A DNA stretch of 64,000 bases from Norana najaformis (GCA_964023275.1 OZ029921.1:4523455-4587454), one strand, 5' to 3'. Shown: positions 44,651 through 55,807, counted from the stretch's first letter. Made by a program: numbers and translations. The notes: generated from the sequence alone by a model not told the origin.

Positions 44651-45031
44651 CTGTACATAGATTGCCAGCGGCATGACGAGGATTGCCACCATGATGTCAG
44701 CAATTGCCAATGAGACGATGAAGTAGTTGGTTACTGTCTGTAGCGTTGACTCCCGCCAGACACTGAGGCATATAAGTACGTTGCCGAAAACTGTGAATAC
44801 TGGTATTACCAACAACAACAAGTACCACGTGTGAACCTCCTTCGTCGCAGCCCCTTTCGGCTCTCCATCTCCGACTGTAATGCACGTATTTCCGGTCTCC
44901 AGGGCGGAACCGGAAGTGCCACGTCGATCTCCCATAAATCCATTCGCATGCCACCAGAGGTCGGGCGTCGCCGCCGGAAATGAAGTCATTTGGCCGCTTT
45001 GGGCTCCGACGGAGAAAGTAACAGATGCCAT
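44651..45031 (-). CDS. D2-like receptor exon 1 (N-terminus, TM1, TM2)
   Basis: Codes residues 1-127. The start ATG at 45031 has a strong context (G at -3, G at +4). The extracellular N-terminus is about 68 residues, Gly/Thr rich, with no N-x-S/T sequon and only an N-T-C. TM1 begins near WYLLLLVIPVF and contains GNVLICLSVW (Asn1.50). The first intracellular loop RESTLQTVTNYFIVSL is nearly the D2 loop, and TM2 holds SLAIADIMVAILVMP (Asp2.50). The exon ends after IYVQ in phase 0, followed by GTAGGC as donor. The reading frame runs only three more codons to a stop, supporting the splice. The D2 family commonly has an intron near this point after TM2. Directly downstream in intron 1 is a long TA-rich microsatellite (44395-44625). 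Confidence 0.92.
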
Positions 45032-45039
45032 GCCAATGT

Positions 45040-45235
45040 CTCACCGGTTGCACATTGTTGCTCAGTATCTTACCGTGTTGCACAATCTTTCAGTGTGTTG
45101 TTCACCGTGTTGCACAGGGTGTTACCGTGTTGCACAGGGTATTACCGTATTGTGTTACCGTATTACCGTGTTGCACATGGTGTTACCGTGCTGCACCTTG
45201 TTTAAACCCGTACTTCACAGTGGGTAACGGGGAAC
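45040..45235. repeat. Minisatellite upstream of receptor exon 1
   Basis: Units of about 21 bp, 'ttaccgtgttgcacagggtg', with expansion and shortening. Begins within about 20 bp of the start codon on the upstream side of the gene, so it is in the 5' UTR or promoter. Gives long artefact ORFs in several plus-strand frames. Confidence 0.8.
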
Positions 45236-45249
45236 CTTTATATGCCTAC

Positions 45250-45900
45250 ATGTTGCACAGTTGCTTTAAAAGTATCGTTTCGCTATTTGGAGCAGTGTTG
45301 CACAGTACCCATCGAAATACACAGCGTATCCACAGAGCATAACTGCAATTGTTGTACCTTGTTGCATTATGTTCCGTCGTTACGCTCTTCTGCTGCATGA
45401 ATCCAGAATTGCTGTTGCTCTGTACTGCCCCGAAAGTGTTGCACTACATTCAGCTAACTGTTTAGTGTTATGCGACGAGTCTGACAATGTGCACTTCGAA
45501 AATACTACCACTGTTTTAAGACTAGATGTTTTTCCAAGTTTTCTGTCACTCCGATTGTAGGTAATGCATTAGTGGTTGCATCTGTTTGTTCATAAACGGT
45601 TCTTTTTTGTTCTTAAAACGTTCCGATTGCGGTTTCTGGATGTTCTTATACTGTGCACAATTGTTCCAGTGCGGTTCCTATTTTGTTCCTATCTTGTTCT
45701 GTTCCGATTCGTTTACAGAAATGGTCATTCTTTGTGTGGACTTTTCTGCGTTCGAGTTTCGTTGGTGCGCATGCGTGCGGTTGGCGACGCATGCGCACAG
45801 GAATCTCAGGCGCCTCTTCATGCCCAAGTAAAGAATGGTCGGTAAGCACCTTCGCTACTGAAAGAAACAGTTGGAGTCTAATCAGATATTTTCATACACT
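45250..45900. other. No gene recognised
   Basis: Reiterated 'ttgttc'/'gttcc'-rich sequence (45585-45720). Overlapping frames of 60-90 codons without domains. Confidence 0.45.
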
Positions 45901-45904
45901 AATA

Positions 45905-46165
45905 ATAATTATTATTATTATTATTATTTTAGTACCCGAGGTAGTTATAATCCCTCAGGTGGTGAAAAAAATTAGTCCGGAGACAGAAGTGAGCATCTGG
46001 AACGGCTACGTCTCATCCGGCTCTGGCAGTGAGAAGGTACTGCGAAAGGCAGTATTGTTGTTGTTATAACAGCCAATCAACCCATAGATTTTATTTCTTC
46101 AACCTTTTTAAAAGTCCCGAGGGTTCAGAAGTACCTCGGGCAAAAAGCAATAATAATAAATACTA
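45905..46165. repeat. Two RLE-element 3' ends in inverted orientation
   Basis: Minus copy at 45905-46050: (AAT)n complement, then 'agtacccgaggtagttataa' and 'ccctcaggtggtgaaaaaa'. Plus copy at 46110-46165: 'tcccgagggttcagaagtac', 'ctcgggcaaaaagcaataat'. Together they form a foldback. Confidence 0.65.
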
Positions 46166-46369
46166 CTAATAATACTATTTTAAAATAATATTCTGGCCAA
46201 AACCAGTCTACAATGACGGACTGACGACGGCAACACCTACATCTGGAATAATTTTGTATAATTTGTTTCCCACGAAATATGAATGATTTCAATCCCTGGA
46301 GCTAAATAAAATTTTCGGACTTTCTAATAAAAACAACTATCGTCTGAGTTACAACAAAAACAACAACAA

Positions 46370-46560
46370 TGACTACAACAACTACAACTACTACTACTTA
46401 CTATTACTACTACTACTGCTACTACTACTTTCACTACTATTATTAACATTATTTATTATTATTATTATCATCATCATCATCTTTATTGTTACTATTATTG
46501 TTGTTACTATTATTGTTGCTACTATTATTGTTGTTGTTGTTATTATTATTATTTTTATTA
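46370..46560. repeat. (ACT)n and (TTA/TTG)n triplet arrays
   Basis: 'actactactacttac' passes into 'attattattatcatcatc' and 'ttgttgttgttattatta'. Confidence 0.9.
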
Positions 46561-46694
46561 TTTCTTAGTAATTTGGCAATTAACAATTTGAATCTAAATG
46601 CCAGCAACGATATCTGAGCATGAGAAAATGTTGTCGTTCGGTTGTCGTCTGTCGGAGGACATGGCGCAGAATAAACGAGGTCACGCAGTTCAGT

Positions 46695-46790
46695 GCATCT
46701 CCTCTTCTTTCTCCTCCTCCTCCTCCTGCTCCTGCTCCTGCTCCTCCTCCTCCTCGTCCTCTTCCTCCTCCTCCATTTCCACGGATGTCA
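46695..46790. repeat. (TCC)n/(TGC)n array
   Basis: 'tcctcctcctcctgctcctg'. Confidence 0.9.
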
Positions 46791-47097
46791 TCGGGAGCCC
46801 TGCTACCCTAGGATAGCTTACCCAGATTCCTTGCTTCCCACTGCACTCGTACCTTCCTAGAGGATCTTATTTCGATTTCCCTGCAAACGACGGCTTAGGC
46901 CAAATAATCTGCCGAGAAGAATTGGAGTGAGAGAAACGCAGGCAGATAGGCAGAGGAAGGGACAGCTGTTTAAACAGAAACACACAGGTAGAGGCAGGCT
47001 AATATAAACAAATGGAAACAGAAAAATAGCGAGACAGACAGCCAGACAGACACACAGCAGATAGAGATGCAGATTGAAACGCGAAGGGGTACAGATA

Positions 47098-47156
47098 GAT
47101 GGGTAGGTAGGTAGGTAGGTAGGTAGGTAGGTAGGTAGGTAGGTAGGTAGGTAGGT

Positions 47157-47187
<31 letters not shown>

Positions 47188-47472
47188 GAGAGAAAGAGAG
47201 AGCGAGAGAGAGAGAGAGAGAGGCACAGAGTGGCAGACAACCATAAAGACAGACAGACAGACATGCAAGCTGAGAAACAGACGGATTCAAATATTCATAC
47301 GCAGATATCGGAAAGGAAGGAAGGAAGGAGGGAGGGAAGGAGGGAGGTAGGAGGGAGGGAGGGAAGGAACGAAGGAAGGAACGAAAGAAGGAAGCAACAG
47401 CTAGAGAAAGATGAAAAGATGAAGACAGAGAAAATTAGAGAAAAATGTAAACAGAGAGAGAGAGACAAAGAG

Positions 47473-47522
<50 letters not shown>

Positions 47523-47553
47523 GAGAGAGAGAGAGAGAGAGAAAGAGAACAGA

Positions 47554-47618
<65 letters not shown>

Positions 47619-47690
47619 AGAGAGAAAGGGAAAGAGAGAGACAGAGAGAGACAGGGCGAGAGAGGAAGAGAGAGAGAGAGAGATTCCTGC
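47098..47690. repeat. Compound (GGTA)n-(GA)n-(GGAA)n-(GA)n array
   Basis: (GGTA) about 15 units at 47100-47157, (GA)n at 47157-47222, (GGAA)n at 47316-47390, (GA)n at 47455-47690. Confidence 0.95.
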
Positions 47691-47923
47691 AGCGCCTCCT
47701 GTCGGCGTCACATATTATTAAGCGAGCGATGAGAACCTGACGACGAGTGAGGAATTTGATCCACGTGGAAACACGAAGACCTGGAACAAGAGGTTCGCGT
47801 GTTCGTTCGCGCGTCCGTCCGTTGCATAACCAGAACAAATCTTATGTCTGGTGACGCGACACACTAGTGCTCTCGAGGGTGTGTCCAGGCAGCGAAGTAG
47901 GCTATGCCCCCATCTGAATTTAG

Positions 47924-48071
47924 CAATGGCGGATTTAGCTATAGGCGTGGGAGTGGCAATTCGCCCCTCTTGGTTATATGCCGACGTCCCTCAGATCTTA
48001 CCCTTGCCAGAATGTGGCGCCCCTCTAGAAATGCCCTTGCTCCCACGCAAGCAAATCTGGATCCGCCACTG
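47924..48071. mobile_element. hAT-like MITE
   Basis: Ends caatggcgg and ccgccactg. Body shares 'cccctcttggttatatgccg' with the copies at 29546 and 34495. No convincing duplication. Confidence 0.6.
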
Positions 48072-48255
48072 AGGCATAGCCAAAGTGCACCTGGATACGC
48101 CCCGCATTGCCAGAGTTGTGGTAGTAAAACTAACCCACTTGTTTTGACTCATCATCTGCAGAAGAACCTCAGTATTTATTTTACGATGAGTGAGGAATTT
48201 GAGCACTTAAGTAAACCGCGGTAAAATGGCGGCACAGAGACTATCAGTAACTGCA

Positions 48256-48318
48256 TAGTCATCATCATCATCATCATAGGCTATTTATAATTGCATCATC
48301 ATCATCATCATCATCATG
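48256..48318. repeat. (ATC)n microsatellite
   Basis: Two short runs of CATCATCAT separated by 'ggctatttataattg'. Confidence 0.9.
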
Positions 48319-48394
48319 AGTAAATGATGATGTCTAATGCCTGATGGATCATAGGTCTTTCCGTTCCCCACTCAAGACGTGTTTGTTTCAGCAT

Positions 48395-48550
48395 GGTTAC
48401 CCTTCTTATACTATAAATCTGTCTCATCAGACTGACCCCTGGAATGATCATAGGAAACTCTGTTTTGGAGTGACATCGTTTGATGCCTAGTGCGTTATTC
48501 ATAACTGCGCTACAGAAGTTCGAAGATTCAATTTAGATTAGATTTTATAA
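48395..48550 (+). repeat. SINE-B copy (diverged)
   Basis: 'gagtgacatcgtttgatgcc', 'taactgcgctacagaagttc', tail 'aatttagattagatttt'. Confidence 0.55.
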
Positions 48551-49000
48551 GCAAGAGGTTTTTAAAAAATGCGCTAGACGAATGTCTAGATGATTACGTG
48601 CTCAACCCAATTTGTATGGCGCCTCTAAACGAGAGAAGCTCATGGGCGCATCCGAAACGTAAGATACAGACTGGATTTGGTTTTAATGTTTGGCTTCCGG
48701 CGGAAATAAATAAACAATAAATAATGAATTTCCATTTCCGGTGAACAGGAGGGAGGGGAAGGAAGGCATAAGATATTAGTTACTTCCCTAAAGCACCCCA
48801 AGACGAGATAAGCCTCGCTGTCCACCCGTGACCCAAAGGTCAGATCGAACACATAAATCGCCAGCTGGGTCCATCCATACGGATTCCAGGTCGCTCCTTG
48901 AGTGTCCGTCTTGTGAACTGCCTGTACGTCTTCTTGTCACTCTCCTTCGCTCTCTGTTTCTCGCTCTGCCCCGCTGTATCTATGTCCTTCCTTTTCTCTA
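48550..49000. other. No gene recognised
   Basis: A 70-codon minus frame (48640-48852) has no domain. Confidence 0.5.
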
Positions 49001-49009
49001 TGTCCCGCT

Positions 49010-49275
49010 GTCTGTCTGTCTGTCTGTCTGTTTGAATGTCTCTGCATCTTTATCTCTGTCTAAATCGATCATCTGTTTTTCTGTTGTTTCTCTCTCTCTC
49101 TCTATTTCTCTCTTTCTTTCTCTCTGTATCTGTCTCTCTCTGTCTCTGGATAAATGGATGAATTAATGAATGAATGGATAGATGAATGAATGGATAAATA
49201 GATGAATGGATAAATGGATGAAATGATTGATGAATGGATGGATGAATGGAAGAATCCATCCATCCTTCTATCATT
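49010..49275. repeat. (TCTG), (TCTC) and (GGAT/GAAT) arrays
   Basis: Ends in a hairpin: 'ggatggatgaatgg' followed by 'ccatccatccttc' at 49250-49268. Confidence 0.85.
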
Positions 49276-49619
49276 CCGTTCCCGAAACTGTCTTTCTTCC
49301 TCACGGCCTATCTGTGTGTATCTCTGAGTCTGCCTGACTTTCTCTGTCATGGTGTCTGCCTGTCTGTCTCTTGCTGGATCCTACTCTATCGCTTATCTCA
49401 ATATGATTATTACGAATCCCAGGGGAATATATTCAGGTTCAATCCGGTTGTCCGTTCAAAGATCTGTTTCAAAGTTTGAAAAGTCCAAGAGGAATAATTT
49501 GCACGCATAGGACAATCATTTGCTATTGACAATGCGTCGTTTAAAGTGCGTGGAATAAATGTTCCACGTCACGACTAATCGATACCGTTTTTGAATTCAA
49601 AATTCTTCCGGAATTTGTT

Positions 49620-49860
49620 AATCGGTCCATCGATACATCGATCCATTCATTTTTTCATCCATCCATAATCCATTCCTCTAGCCATTCATCCATCCGCATA
49701 TTCATCCATCCATTCATCCATCCACACGTTCACCCATCCATTCTTCCATTCATCCATCCAATAATCCATCCACACATTTATCCATTCATCAATTCATCCA
49801 TCAATTCATCCATCAATTCATCCATTTATCCATTCATCCACCCATTCATCCAATGATCGA
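49620..49860. repeat. (ATCC)/(ATTC)n array
   Basis: 'catccattcatccatccac' units over 240 bp. Confidence 0.9.
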
Positions 49861-50109
49861 TATCTTATTTATCGGCTGTGATAGATTTGGGTCGATAGAT
49901 TTCGGGGAAGGTCAATTTCTCTAATTCTCCCGGTGCGAACCGGATCCAGATTGGCCGAGGGCCTTTCCTTCGGTCAAGCGCTGGTCATCCGTCTGTCCAG
50001 CGCTGACCAGCGACACTTGAGAAATGACCGTCAAGCGAAGCGCGTGTGAACTCTTGGCAAAACATTTCCCCCTGAGATACGAACGCTTCCAGTTGCAATC
50101 ATAATATGA

Positions 50110-50350
50110 TAGAATGAGACAGACAGACGAAGCCAGACAGACAAAGACAGACAGACGAAGCCAGACAGACAAAGACAGACAGACACAGAGACACACATAG
50201 ACAGACAAACACAGACAAAAAAGCACACATACACAAACGCACACAGAACAGACGCAAAGATAAAAGCAACGAGAGTGTGACAAGGAAACAGTTAAACAGA
50301 CACAGAAGCAGACAGGCTTGCAGACAGACTAAGGCAGAGAGACAGAGATA
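50110..50350. repeat. (CAGA)n array
   Basis: 'agacagacagacgaagcc' duplicated at 50120 and 50150, then degenerate. Confidence 0.85.
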
Positions 50351-50359
50351 AATAAATCC

Positions 50360-51000
50360 TGAGGTTTCTAAGTCGCAAGGGCGTCACTTGCGCACCTAAC
50401 ACACATCTCTTTGAATTGGGTCAGGATTTGGAGACAAAACGCTTTGAACTGGGTCAGTTCAAGAAATAACCAAAGACATGAACAATGAGTTGAAGGAATA
50501 AAGATAATAATAAGACAATTTATAGAGCGCAGTAGTACGGCAGAGGCCGAGAAAAGGAAATATACTTAGTTATTCGCTGACTGCAGTCACATGGGGCGCA
50601 AGTGTCAGCATGTACTCTGTAAAAATTTTAAATTTTTTGGCTTTGCCAAACCCATACCACAAAAATTGTCCAGATATCAATTAACATAAAGAACAAAAGA
50701 AAGAATTGCAAAGAGAGAATGAAAGAGAAAAGAAAGAAGAAGAGACAAACAAAGACATTAGGAAAGAAAAAATCAGTTATTTTTTTATTATTTCTGCATT
50801 TATTAAGCGCCATTAAATAATGACAAAACAAGGGAGGAAATTAAAGAAAGGAAAAAGGAGAAAGAAATAAAGAGAAGTAAGTAAGAAAAAGCATAAATTT
50901 CCTTAGAATGAAAGGAAAAACCCATTGGATAGATCTACATCCACAAAGAGATGCAGAGACAGACAGACAGAGAGACAGAGGCGGAGGCAGAGACTTCCAA
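50360..51000. other. A-rich stretch with SINE-V 3' fragment
   Basis: 'tttctgcatttattaagcgc' at 50790-50812 is the minus-strand 3' end of SINE-V. 'gacaatttatagagcgcagt' at 50514 resembles 58655. The rest is purine-rich (GAAA). Confidence 0.5.
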
Positions 51001-51224
51001 GTACGCAGACAGAACAGATGATACCGTGTTATCCTCGTCTCGTCTGTAGGGTCGATCGCACTGAAATCAATCGATCCGTGGAAAGAATTATCTGAGGCGA
51101 TTCGACCTCAGCGGCGCCATCTGCCGTCGACGCCGTAAAATGCAGGCTTAGCTTTTCCGTTCGATACATATGAAAAGGCGCTATATTAATGCAGTGCTGT
51201 AGCACACTTTTTTCCACCGTAGCT

Positions 51225-51385
51225 GCCACGCTGTCTCTCTGCCTGACTCTTAGATCTTGACCTGGAACCGAACACTTGCCTATCGAATTTGTTCTGACTG
51301 AGTGCATGTGAATAGGCTAGTCCCCGTGACGTGGCTTTCGTTGGGCGCTGTAGAAATCTCGGGATTACGATTACGATTACGATCT
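51225..51385 (+). repeat. LINE-2 3' end
   Basis: 'agatcttgacctggaaccga', 'tgtgaataggctagtccc', 'gggcgctgtagaaatctcgg' and a (GATTAC)n tail at 51361-51382. Confidence 0.8.
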
Positions 51386-51649
51386 GTTCTCAGTGCAAAG
51401 CTCTGCGGTCTCGACAGCCATGAAGACATCGCCATCTTGCGAATGGTCGCATAGACGCAACTGCAACCAGACCTCGATGGCCCAGCGTTGCTTTGAACCA
51501 TGCAAAAGCACCTGGGTGAAACTTTGCACTATACAACGGCAGACAACGGGACGAAGAGTCACAAGGCGTATGTGTAGAAATACAAAGTAATGATTTTATC
51601 TAAATAATATCTAAGTATATAAAAGCTTGGACGTAGACCAAAATGGGAC

Positions 51650-51850
51650 GTGGTGGTGTAGTGGTATGTTCTGTTCCATATAACCGTAGGGTCGCGGGTT
51701 CGAATCTAAATCAAACCACTACGTAGCGACCTTGGACAAGTTGCTCACCCACAATTGTGTGTGAGAAAGGCAACGGGAAACCACCTCACTCATCTCATCC
51801 CGGGTGGCATATGGCCAATGAACCTGCCTTCTGGCAGAGAACTCATCATC
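51650..51850 (+). repeat. tRNA-derived unit 1 (SINE)
   Basis: A-box 'tggtgtagtggtatg' and B-box 'gggttcgaatctaaa' 50 bp apart, followed by a unique body ending near 'cctgccttctggcagagaac'. No intact cloverleaf. Confidence 0.65.
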
Positions 51851-51877
51851 AGCATCATTAAAACTGACATTTAACGT

Positions 51878-51951
51878 GGTGTCGTGGCCCAATGGATAAC
51901 CCGTCTAACTATGGATCAGAAAATTCCAGGTTCGATTCCTGGCTCATGGCA
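51878..51951 (+). tRNA. tRNA-Arg-like sequence, probably pseudogene
   Basis: D-arm 'gtggcccaatggataa', anticodon arm 'tctaactatggatcaga', T-arm 'ccaggttcgattcctgg' (perfect 5-bp T stem). Strongly resembles animal tRNA-Arg with 'ggatcaga' after the anticodon. However, the anticodon triplet reads ATG, the anticodon stem has an A-C mismatch, and the acceptor stem does not pair. Likely a tRNA pseudogene or SINE head. Confidence 0.5.
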
Positions 51952-51959
51952 GGCTCGCA

Positions 51960-52150
51960 TTTGTGTGGGGCACGGTAGTCGTTTGGTTAGAGCGCTTGGC
52001 ATGTAACGCGGAGAGTACGGGTTCGAGCCTCGCCTCGGATGATTACTGTGTAGGGACCCTGAGCAAGTCCTTCACTAACAATTGCTCAGCGCCTCAGATT
52101 CAGATTTACTGACATTGCGCACATAATAAATGCAATATAATAATAATATT
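51960..52150 (+). repeat. SINE-V, near full length
   Basis: A box 'gtcgtttggttagagcgc', B box 'cgggttcgagcctc', body 'gattactgtgtagggaccct', tail 'ataataaatgcaatataata'. Confidence 0.75.
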
Positions 52151-52560
52151 AAAAAATAATAATTTGTTTGGTGGATTGTTTCTTATAATTTGATAAATTA
52201 TTTTTATATTTATCTAATAATTAAATTCTTCAGTTGAAATACATTCTTTCCCAAATGCGCAGACCCTTAGAAGGAAGCGCATTTTTGAAAAATTGCCAAC
52301 GTAAACCGTTCCGATAAACTGAAATGTTGAGATTGGAGAAATTTTCCCATATGGGCTGTTTAGTCAACCGATTGACAGAAACTAGTAACGTACACACATC
52401 CGATCCGACCCGATCCGATGTTTCAACTCGTATCTGATGAGATGGGGTCAGATGGCTGCCTTAAGTTTATTACGCCCTAAAAATAACTCGTCGCTGTATC
52501 GATAATTGAAATCAAACCAAACATGTATTGGGAGGTCGACGTCAACGGCCCTCGCAGCCA
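52150..52560. other. No feature recognised
   Basis: AT-rich to neutral sequence without frames. Confidence 0.5.
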
Positions 52561-52574
52561 TAAGATGTCACTGA

Positions 52575-52735
52575 AATCCAGCTACTATTACTGGTGTTGT
52601 TGCTGCTGCTGCCACTACTACCACTACTACCACTACCACTACTACCACTACTACTACTACCAATGCTAATGCTACTACTACTACTATTACTACCACTACT
52701 ACTACTGCCACTACTACTACTATGCTGGAGCAAAT
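52575..52735. repeat. (ACT)/(ACC)n triplet array
   Basis: 'actactaccactaccact' units. Ser, Val or Thr homopolymer artefact frames. Confidence 0.95.
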
Positions 52736-53029
52736 TAAGGGAAGAGGTGATTCGCACAATATAAATTATGTATTGTGCTGTTTGTCAATTTATAAAGCGC
52801 CTCTCACAGAAAAAACTACTCAGTAGCGCTCCCTGCATGAGAGCCCTGTGAAAATGGATGAGTTTCAAGGCAACGAGTTGCAACAATTCTACCTCCCACA
52901 GCCCGGAAGATAGTCAAGGGCAGCCAATCCACACCATGGGTAGATAGGTAAACGCCGTTGATTAAAGACTGTCGTCCGCTGCTGAGCTTGCAACGTCTAA
53001 TGCACAAGGCATCAACTGAGTAATCGTAA

Positions 53030-53220
53030 TCGTAGTCTTAAGGTTTCTACAGCACCTCACGAAAGCTAATTCGCAGGAACCAGCTTATTCACAGGCTCTC
53101 AGTCAAAACAAAATCGATAGGCAAAAGGGGTCGATTCCAGATCAAGATCCAGGAGTCAGACAGTCGGACGGCTACGGTGAATGGTGTTTGAAATTGAAGC
53201 GAGAAGAGAGATAAGGGGAA
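53030..53220 (-). repeat. LINE-2 3' end
   Basis: 'cgtaatcgtagtcttaagg' tail complement, 'accagcttattcacaggctc' and 'gattccagatcaagatccag'. Same order as 27515-27720. Confidence 0.75.
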
Positions 53221-53234
53221 GATTAAGAATAAAT

Positions 53235-53470
53235 ATAAGTGTACTTGTTTTTCTATAGCGACCATAATGGCCTCGACCCTGCTAATTTTTCAGTGAATTT
53301 ATCGGGTGAGATCCTTCACCCCCGCTGCCCGTTTCAATGGGTCCCACACCATATAAGGTCCCGGTGCAAGCACCGCTCTAGCCCGAGGTTAAAATCACTG
53401 AAATAAGCCACGACCTTGACGCGGACAGGCATCCTCACACACAGAGGCGCCTTGACGTAAAACGTGTAGC
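53235..53470 (-). repeat. SINE-A, near full length
   Basis: 'ggcctcgaccctgctaattt', 'ggtgagatccttcacccccg', head complement 'cttgacgcggacaggcatcc'. A plus-strand partial copy at 53690-53785 ends in (ATTTAC)n. Confidence 0.75.
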
Positions 53471-53529
53471 CAGCCAAGCCAACATATGAAGTGGCGACGC
53501 TGCTTAATTTGCAAGTATACGAACCCAGG

Positions 53530-53600
53530 AAACTTGATATCGTCTGGTTAAAGTTAAACTTAAAGTTAAAGTTAAACTTGATATCGTCTGGTTACGTGTA
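53530..53600. repeat. Short tandem duplication
   Basis: 'gatatcgtctggtta' occurs at 53536 and 53581, separated by 'aagttaaacttaaagttaa'-type hexamers. Confidence 0.7.
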
Positions 53601-54019
53601 TTACATTACTGTGCTTGGAGAGCATTTACTTTACGAATTACACAGTTCGTGCGGTTATTTATATGGACTCGAGGTGTCCAAGAAAAACTGTGATGGCGAA
53701 GGAAATCTACCGATTAACTCAGTGAAAAATGAGCAGGATCGAAGCCATAGAAAACTGTGTATATTTACATTTACATTTACTAGTAATGTCCACTGTCAGG
53801 TTCGTAAATCTGATAAACTGACACCGTTGGGTAACGTGTCTGCCCTGCAGTGTGTGGTCTTCAAGACTGGTTAGAAATGGAGAGTGATTAAGGAAATCTG
53901 TCTAAGTGTTAATAAAAACAAACAGATAAACTGCACTCCCGGGTATAAGTTGCTGGAATCCAGTGGTCAATTTAGAGAAAGCTGGACTGATACTGACTTC
54001 ATGGTTTTTGCCCACCCTC

Positions 54020-54130
54020 TTGCGAGTATGTATGTATGTATGTATGCATGTATATATGTATGTATGTATGTCCATGGTGCAGTCAATCCTCGGCTCGAGG
54101 ACGGTTGAAGACAAGGCGAGACAATTTGCT
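54020..54130 (+). repeat. (TATG)n and LINE-1 3' terminus
   Basis: After the microsatellite the plus strand reads AVNPRLEDG and stop (54078-54108), then 'gaagacaaggcgagac', like 9885-9925. Confidence 0.6.
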
Positions 54131-54344
54131 AGGTCAGTGAGATGGTTTGAATTCAGAGAGCAGGAAGACGCAGGCGACAGTAGTTGCTCATCTTTACCAG
54201 ACATTTTAATCTCCAGAAGCATTTACACCCCTTCTGGAGTGTGGCCAAAAATCTAGTCGGGGCGTCACTTCTAATTTGGCGATTTTGATGCGAATCAAAA
54301 TAGATCAGAATCTCGCTATTATAATTATCATCTATTGCATTAAT

Positions 54345-54600
54345 TGAGAAGAGATGAGATGGGACCGGGTTGAGAGCAGAGGAGATGAGAGGAGATGAGA
54401 TGATACGAGAGGAGAGGAGAGCAGAGGAGATTAGATGAGAGGAGAGGAGAGGAGAACAGAGGAGAGCAGAGGAGAGGAGACAAGAGGAGACGAGAGGAGA
54501 GCAGAGGAGAGCAAAGGAGAGGAAATGAGGTGAGGAGAGGAGAGGAGAGGAGAGGAGAGGAGAAGTGAGGAGAGGAGAGGAGAGATAGTGGTAAAAGTGG
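54345..54600. repeat. (GGAGA)n purine minisatellite
   Basis: 'gagaggagaggagagg' with 'gcagaggaga' variants. Confidence 0.95.
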
Positions 54601-54954
54601 CAGAAGGGAAGAGAGCGTGGGAGATTAACATAGGAAAGCCAAGAGAGAGCAAGGGAAAAGGATGAGAGGACAAGCAGAAAGTAATAGGACCGTAGAGGTA
54701 CGGAGAGTGAAGAACACGGAAATGGAAGGGTACTCGACGCGTATGTTAAGCATCTCGTCCAACGACGAGGGAACGTGTGACGAATAATCGAGCCTAGTCT
54801 ATTGTTTTGCACCTTAAGTGCAAACTGGCTGCAGCCATTGGCATTTCCTTCTTCAGCCGCCACTTGTTAAAAGTGCTGTCATTAGCACGCCTGTCCAGTC
54901 TCCTCTAAGGCTGACTTCAAACGTAAATTGTACAGAACCTTTTCTTCTCCATCT

Positions 54955-55225
54955 TGAAAATAAAGACAGAAACAAAGAAACAGAGATAGACAGAGACAGA
55001 CAGAGAGACAGACACAGAAAAGAGAGGACGAGTGAGATGACAGATGACAGGCAGACAAAAGAAGAAAAGAGAATGGAAGATGAAGAGTGGGAAAGAAGAG
55101 GACAGACAGAAGGGAAGATTCAGAACGAAGATGAAAAGTGAGAGGACGGGGAGAATCACAATCAGAGGGAAGAGTGAAAGCGACAGAAAGGAAGACGGTG
55201 AGAGGAAGGGAGGCAGAGGCCAAAG
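54955..55225. repeat. Purine/(GACA)-rich low-complexity stretch
   Basis: 'agacagagacagacagagag' then GA-rich. Overlapping charged artefact frames. Confidence 0.75.
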
Positions 55226-55227
55226 AC

Positions 55228-55385
55228 GATCCTCTCTGACAGTAAAACTACACAGAGCTTAGATCATCATCGCCTGCTACAGTTGCATATCCCCTGCGTG
55301 TTCTAAGATCATCCACAGTGAGTCTAAATTCCACTGTTCAGTCTTTGAAAATTCTTTATCCATCGTGCAAGGTTGCAAGAGAGGA
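55228..55385 (+). repeat. Dispersed repeat, copy 1 (pair with 59412)
   Basis: 'gatcctctctgacagtaaaa' to 'tctttatccatcgtgcaagg'. Roughly 95% identical by eye to 59412-59570. Confidence 0.85.
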
Positions 55386-55577
55386 AGTGACCCTAGCATT
55401 GCCGAAAAGGAGAACGCGATAAACAGAGACAGCAAGACATAAAGACACACAGACAGACACAGATCGGTATGATGAGAAAGGACGGTGATAGAGAGGCAGA
55501 GTGACAGAATTAAAGACATAGCAACACAGTAAGGCAGAGGTAATAGAGCAAGATAGATTGTTTGTGCGTGTGCATGC

Positions 55578-55640
<63 letters not shown>
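55578..55640. repeat. (AAT)n microsatellite
   Basis: About 20 perfect units. A 150-bp segment then separates it from a second short (AAT)n at 55792-55808 where the RLE element begins. Confidence 0.95.
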
Positions 55641-55641
<1 letters not shown>

Positions 55642-55807
55642 GAGCTTAGAGCTAGGGATGTCTGCCTTTCGAAGTGCTCTTCAGATGATATCGTTCATGG
55701 TGTAGTATCTGCTGTCTGCTGGAAGGCCCACTCGCCATTTTGCATATCAGCGGTTAGCGTCATATATTGAGTTATTTATACCGCTATTATCATAATAATA
55801 ATAATAA

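Larger units (their letters stand above)
29786..45031 (-). other. Dopamine D2-like GPCR gene, four coding exons, giant third intracellular loop
   Basis: Gene span assembled by hand from four minus-strand exons: 44651-45031, 34222-34334, 30677-33258 and 29786-30015. Introns of 10,316, 963 and 661 bp all begin GT and end AG. Phases agree at each junction (0, then AG|A, then G|GC), and the spliced length is 3,306 nt, exactly 1,102 codons including stop. Family hallmarks are present in order: GNVLICLSV (TM1), SLAIADIMVAILVMP (TM2), AFDVM with the amine-binding Asp (TM3), serines in YSSMASFYIP (TM5), CWVPFF (TM6) and NPVIY (TM7). Known D2-like receptors are plasma-membrane Gi/o-coupled dopamine receptors with a long third loop and a short tail ending near a Cys; here the protein ends in EPCR. 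Ligand and coupling are inferred. An octopamine, tyramine or alpha-2-adrenergic-like receptor is less likely, because [12 protein letters not shown] and DRF-IAVTQPL read closest to D2-like receptors. A 5' non-coding exon could lie upstream of 45031, and no promoter is assigned. Confidence 0.9.

Noticed and set aside
47230..47838. Arg/Glu-repeat and Leu/Ser-repeat ORFs
   Set aside because: Translations of (GA)n on either strand.
51878..51951. Functional tRNA-Arg gene
   Set aside because: Acceptor stem unpaired, anticodon stem mismatch and non-Arg anticodon triplet, so kept only as a tRNA-like pseudogene.
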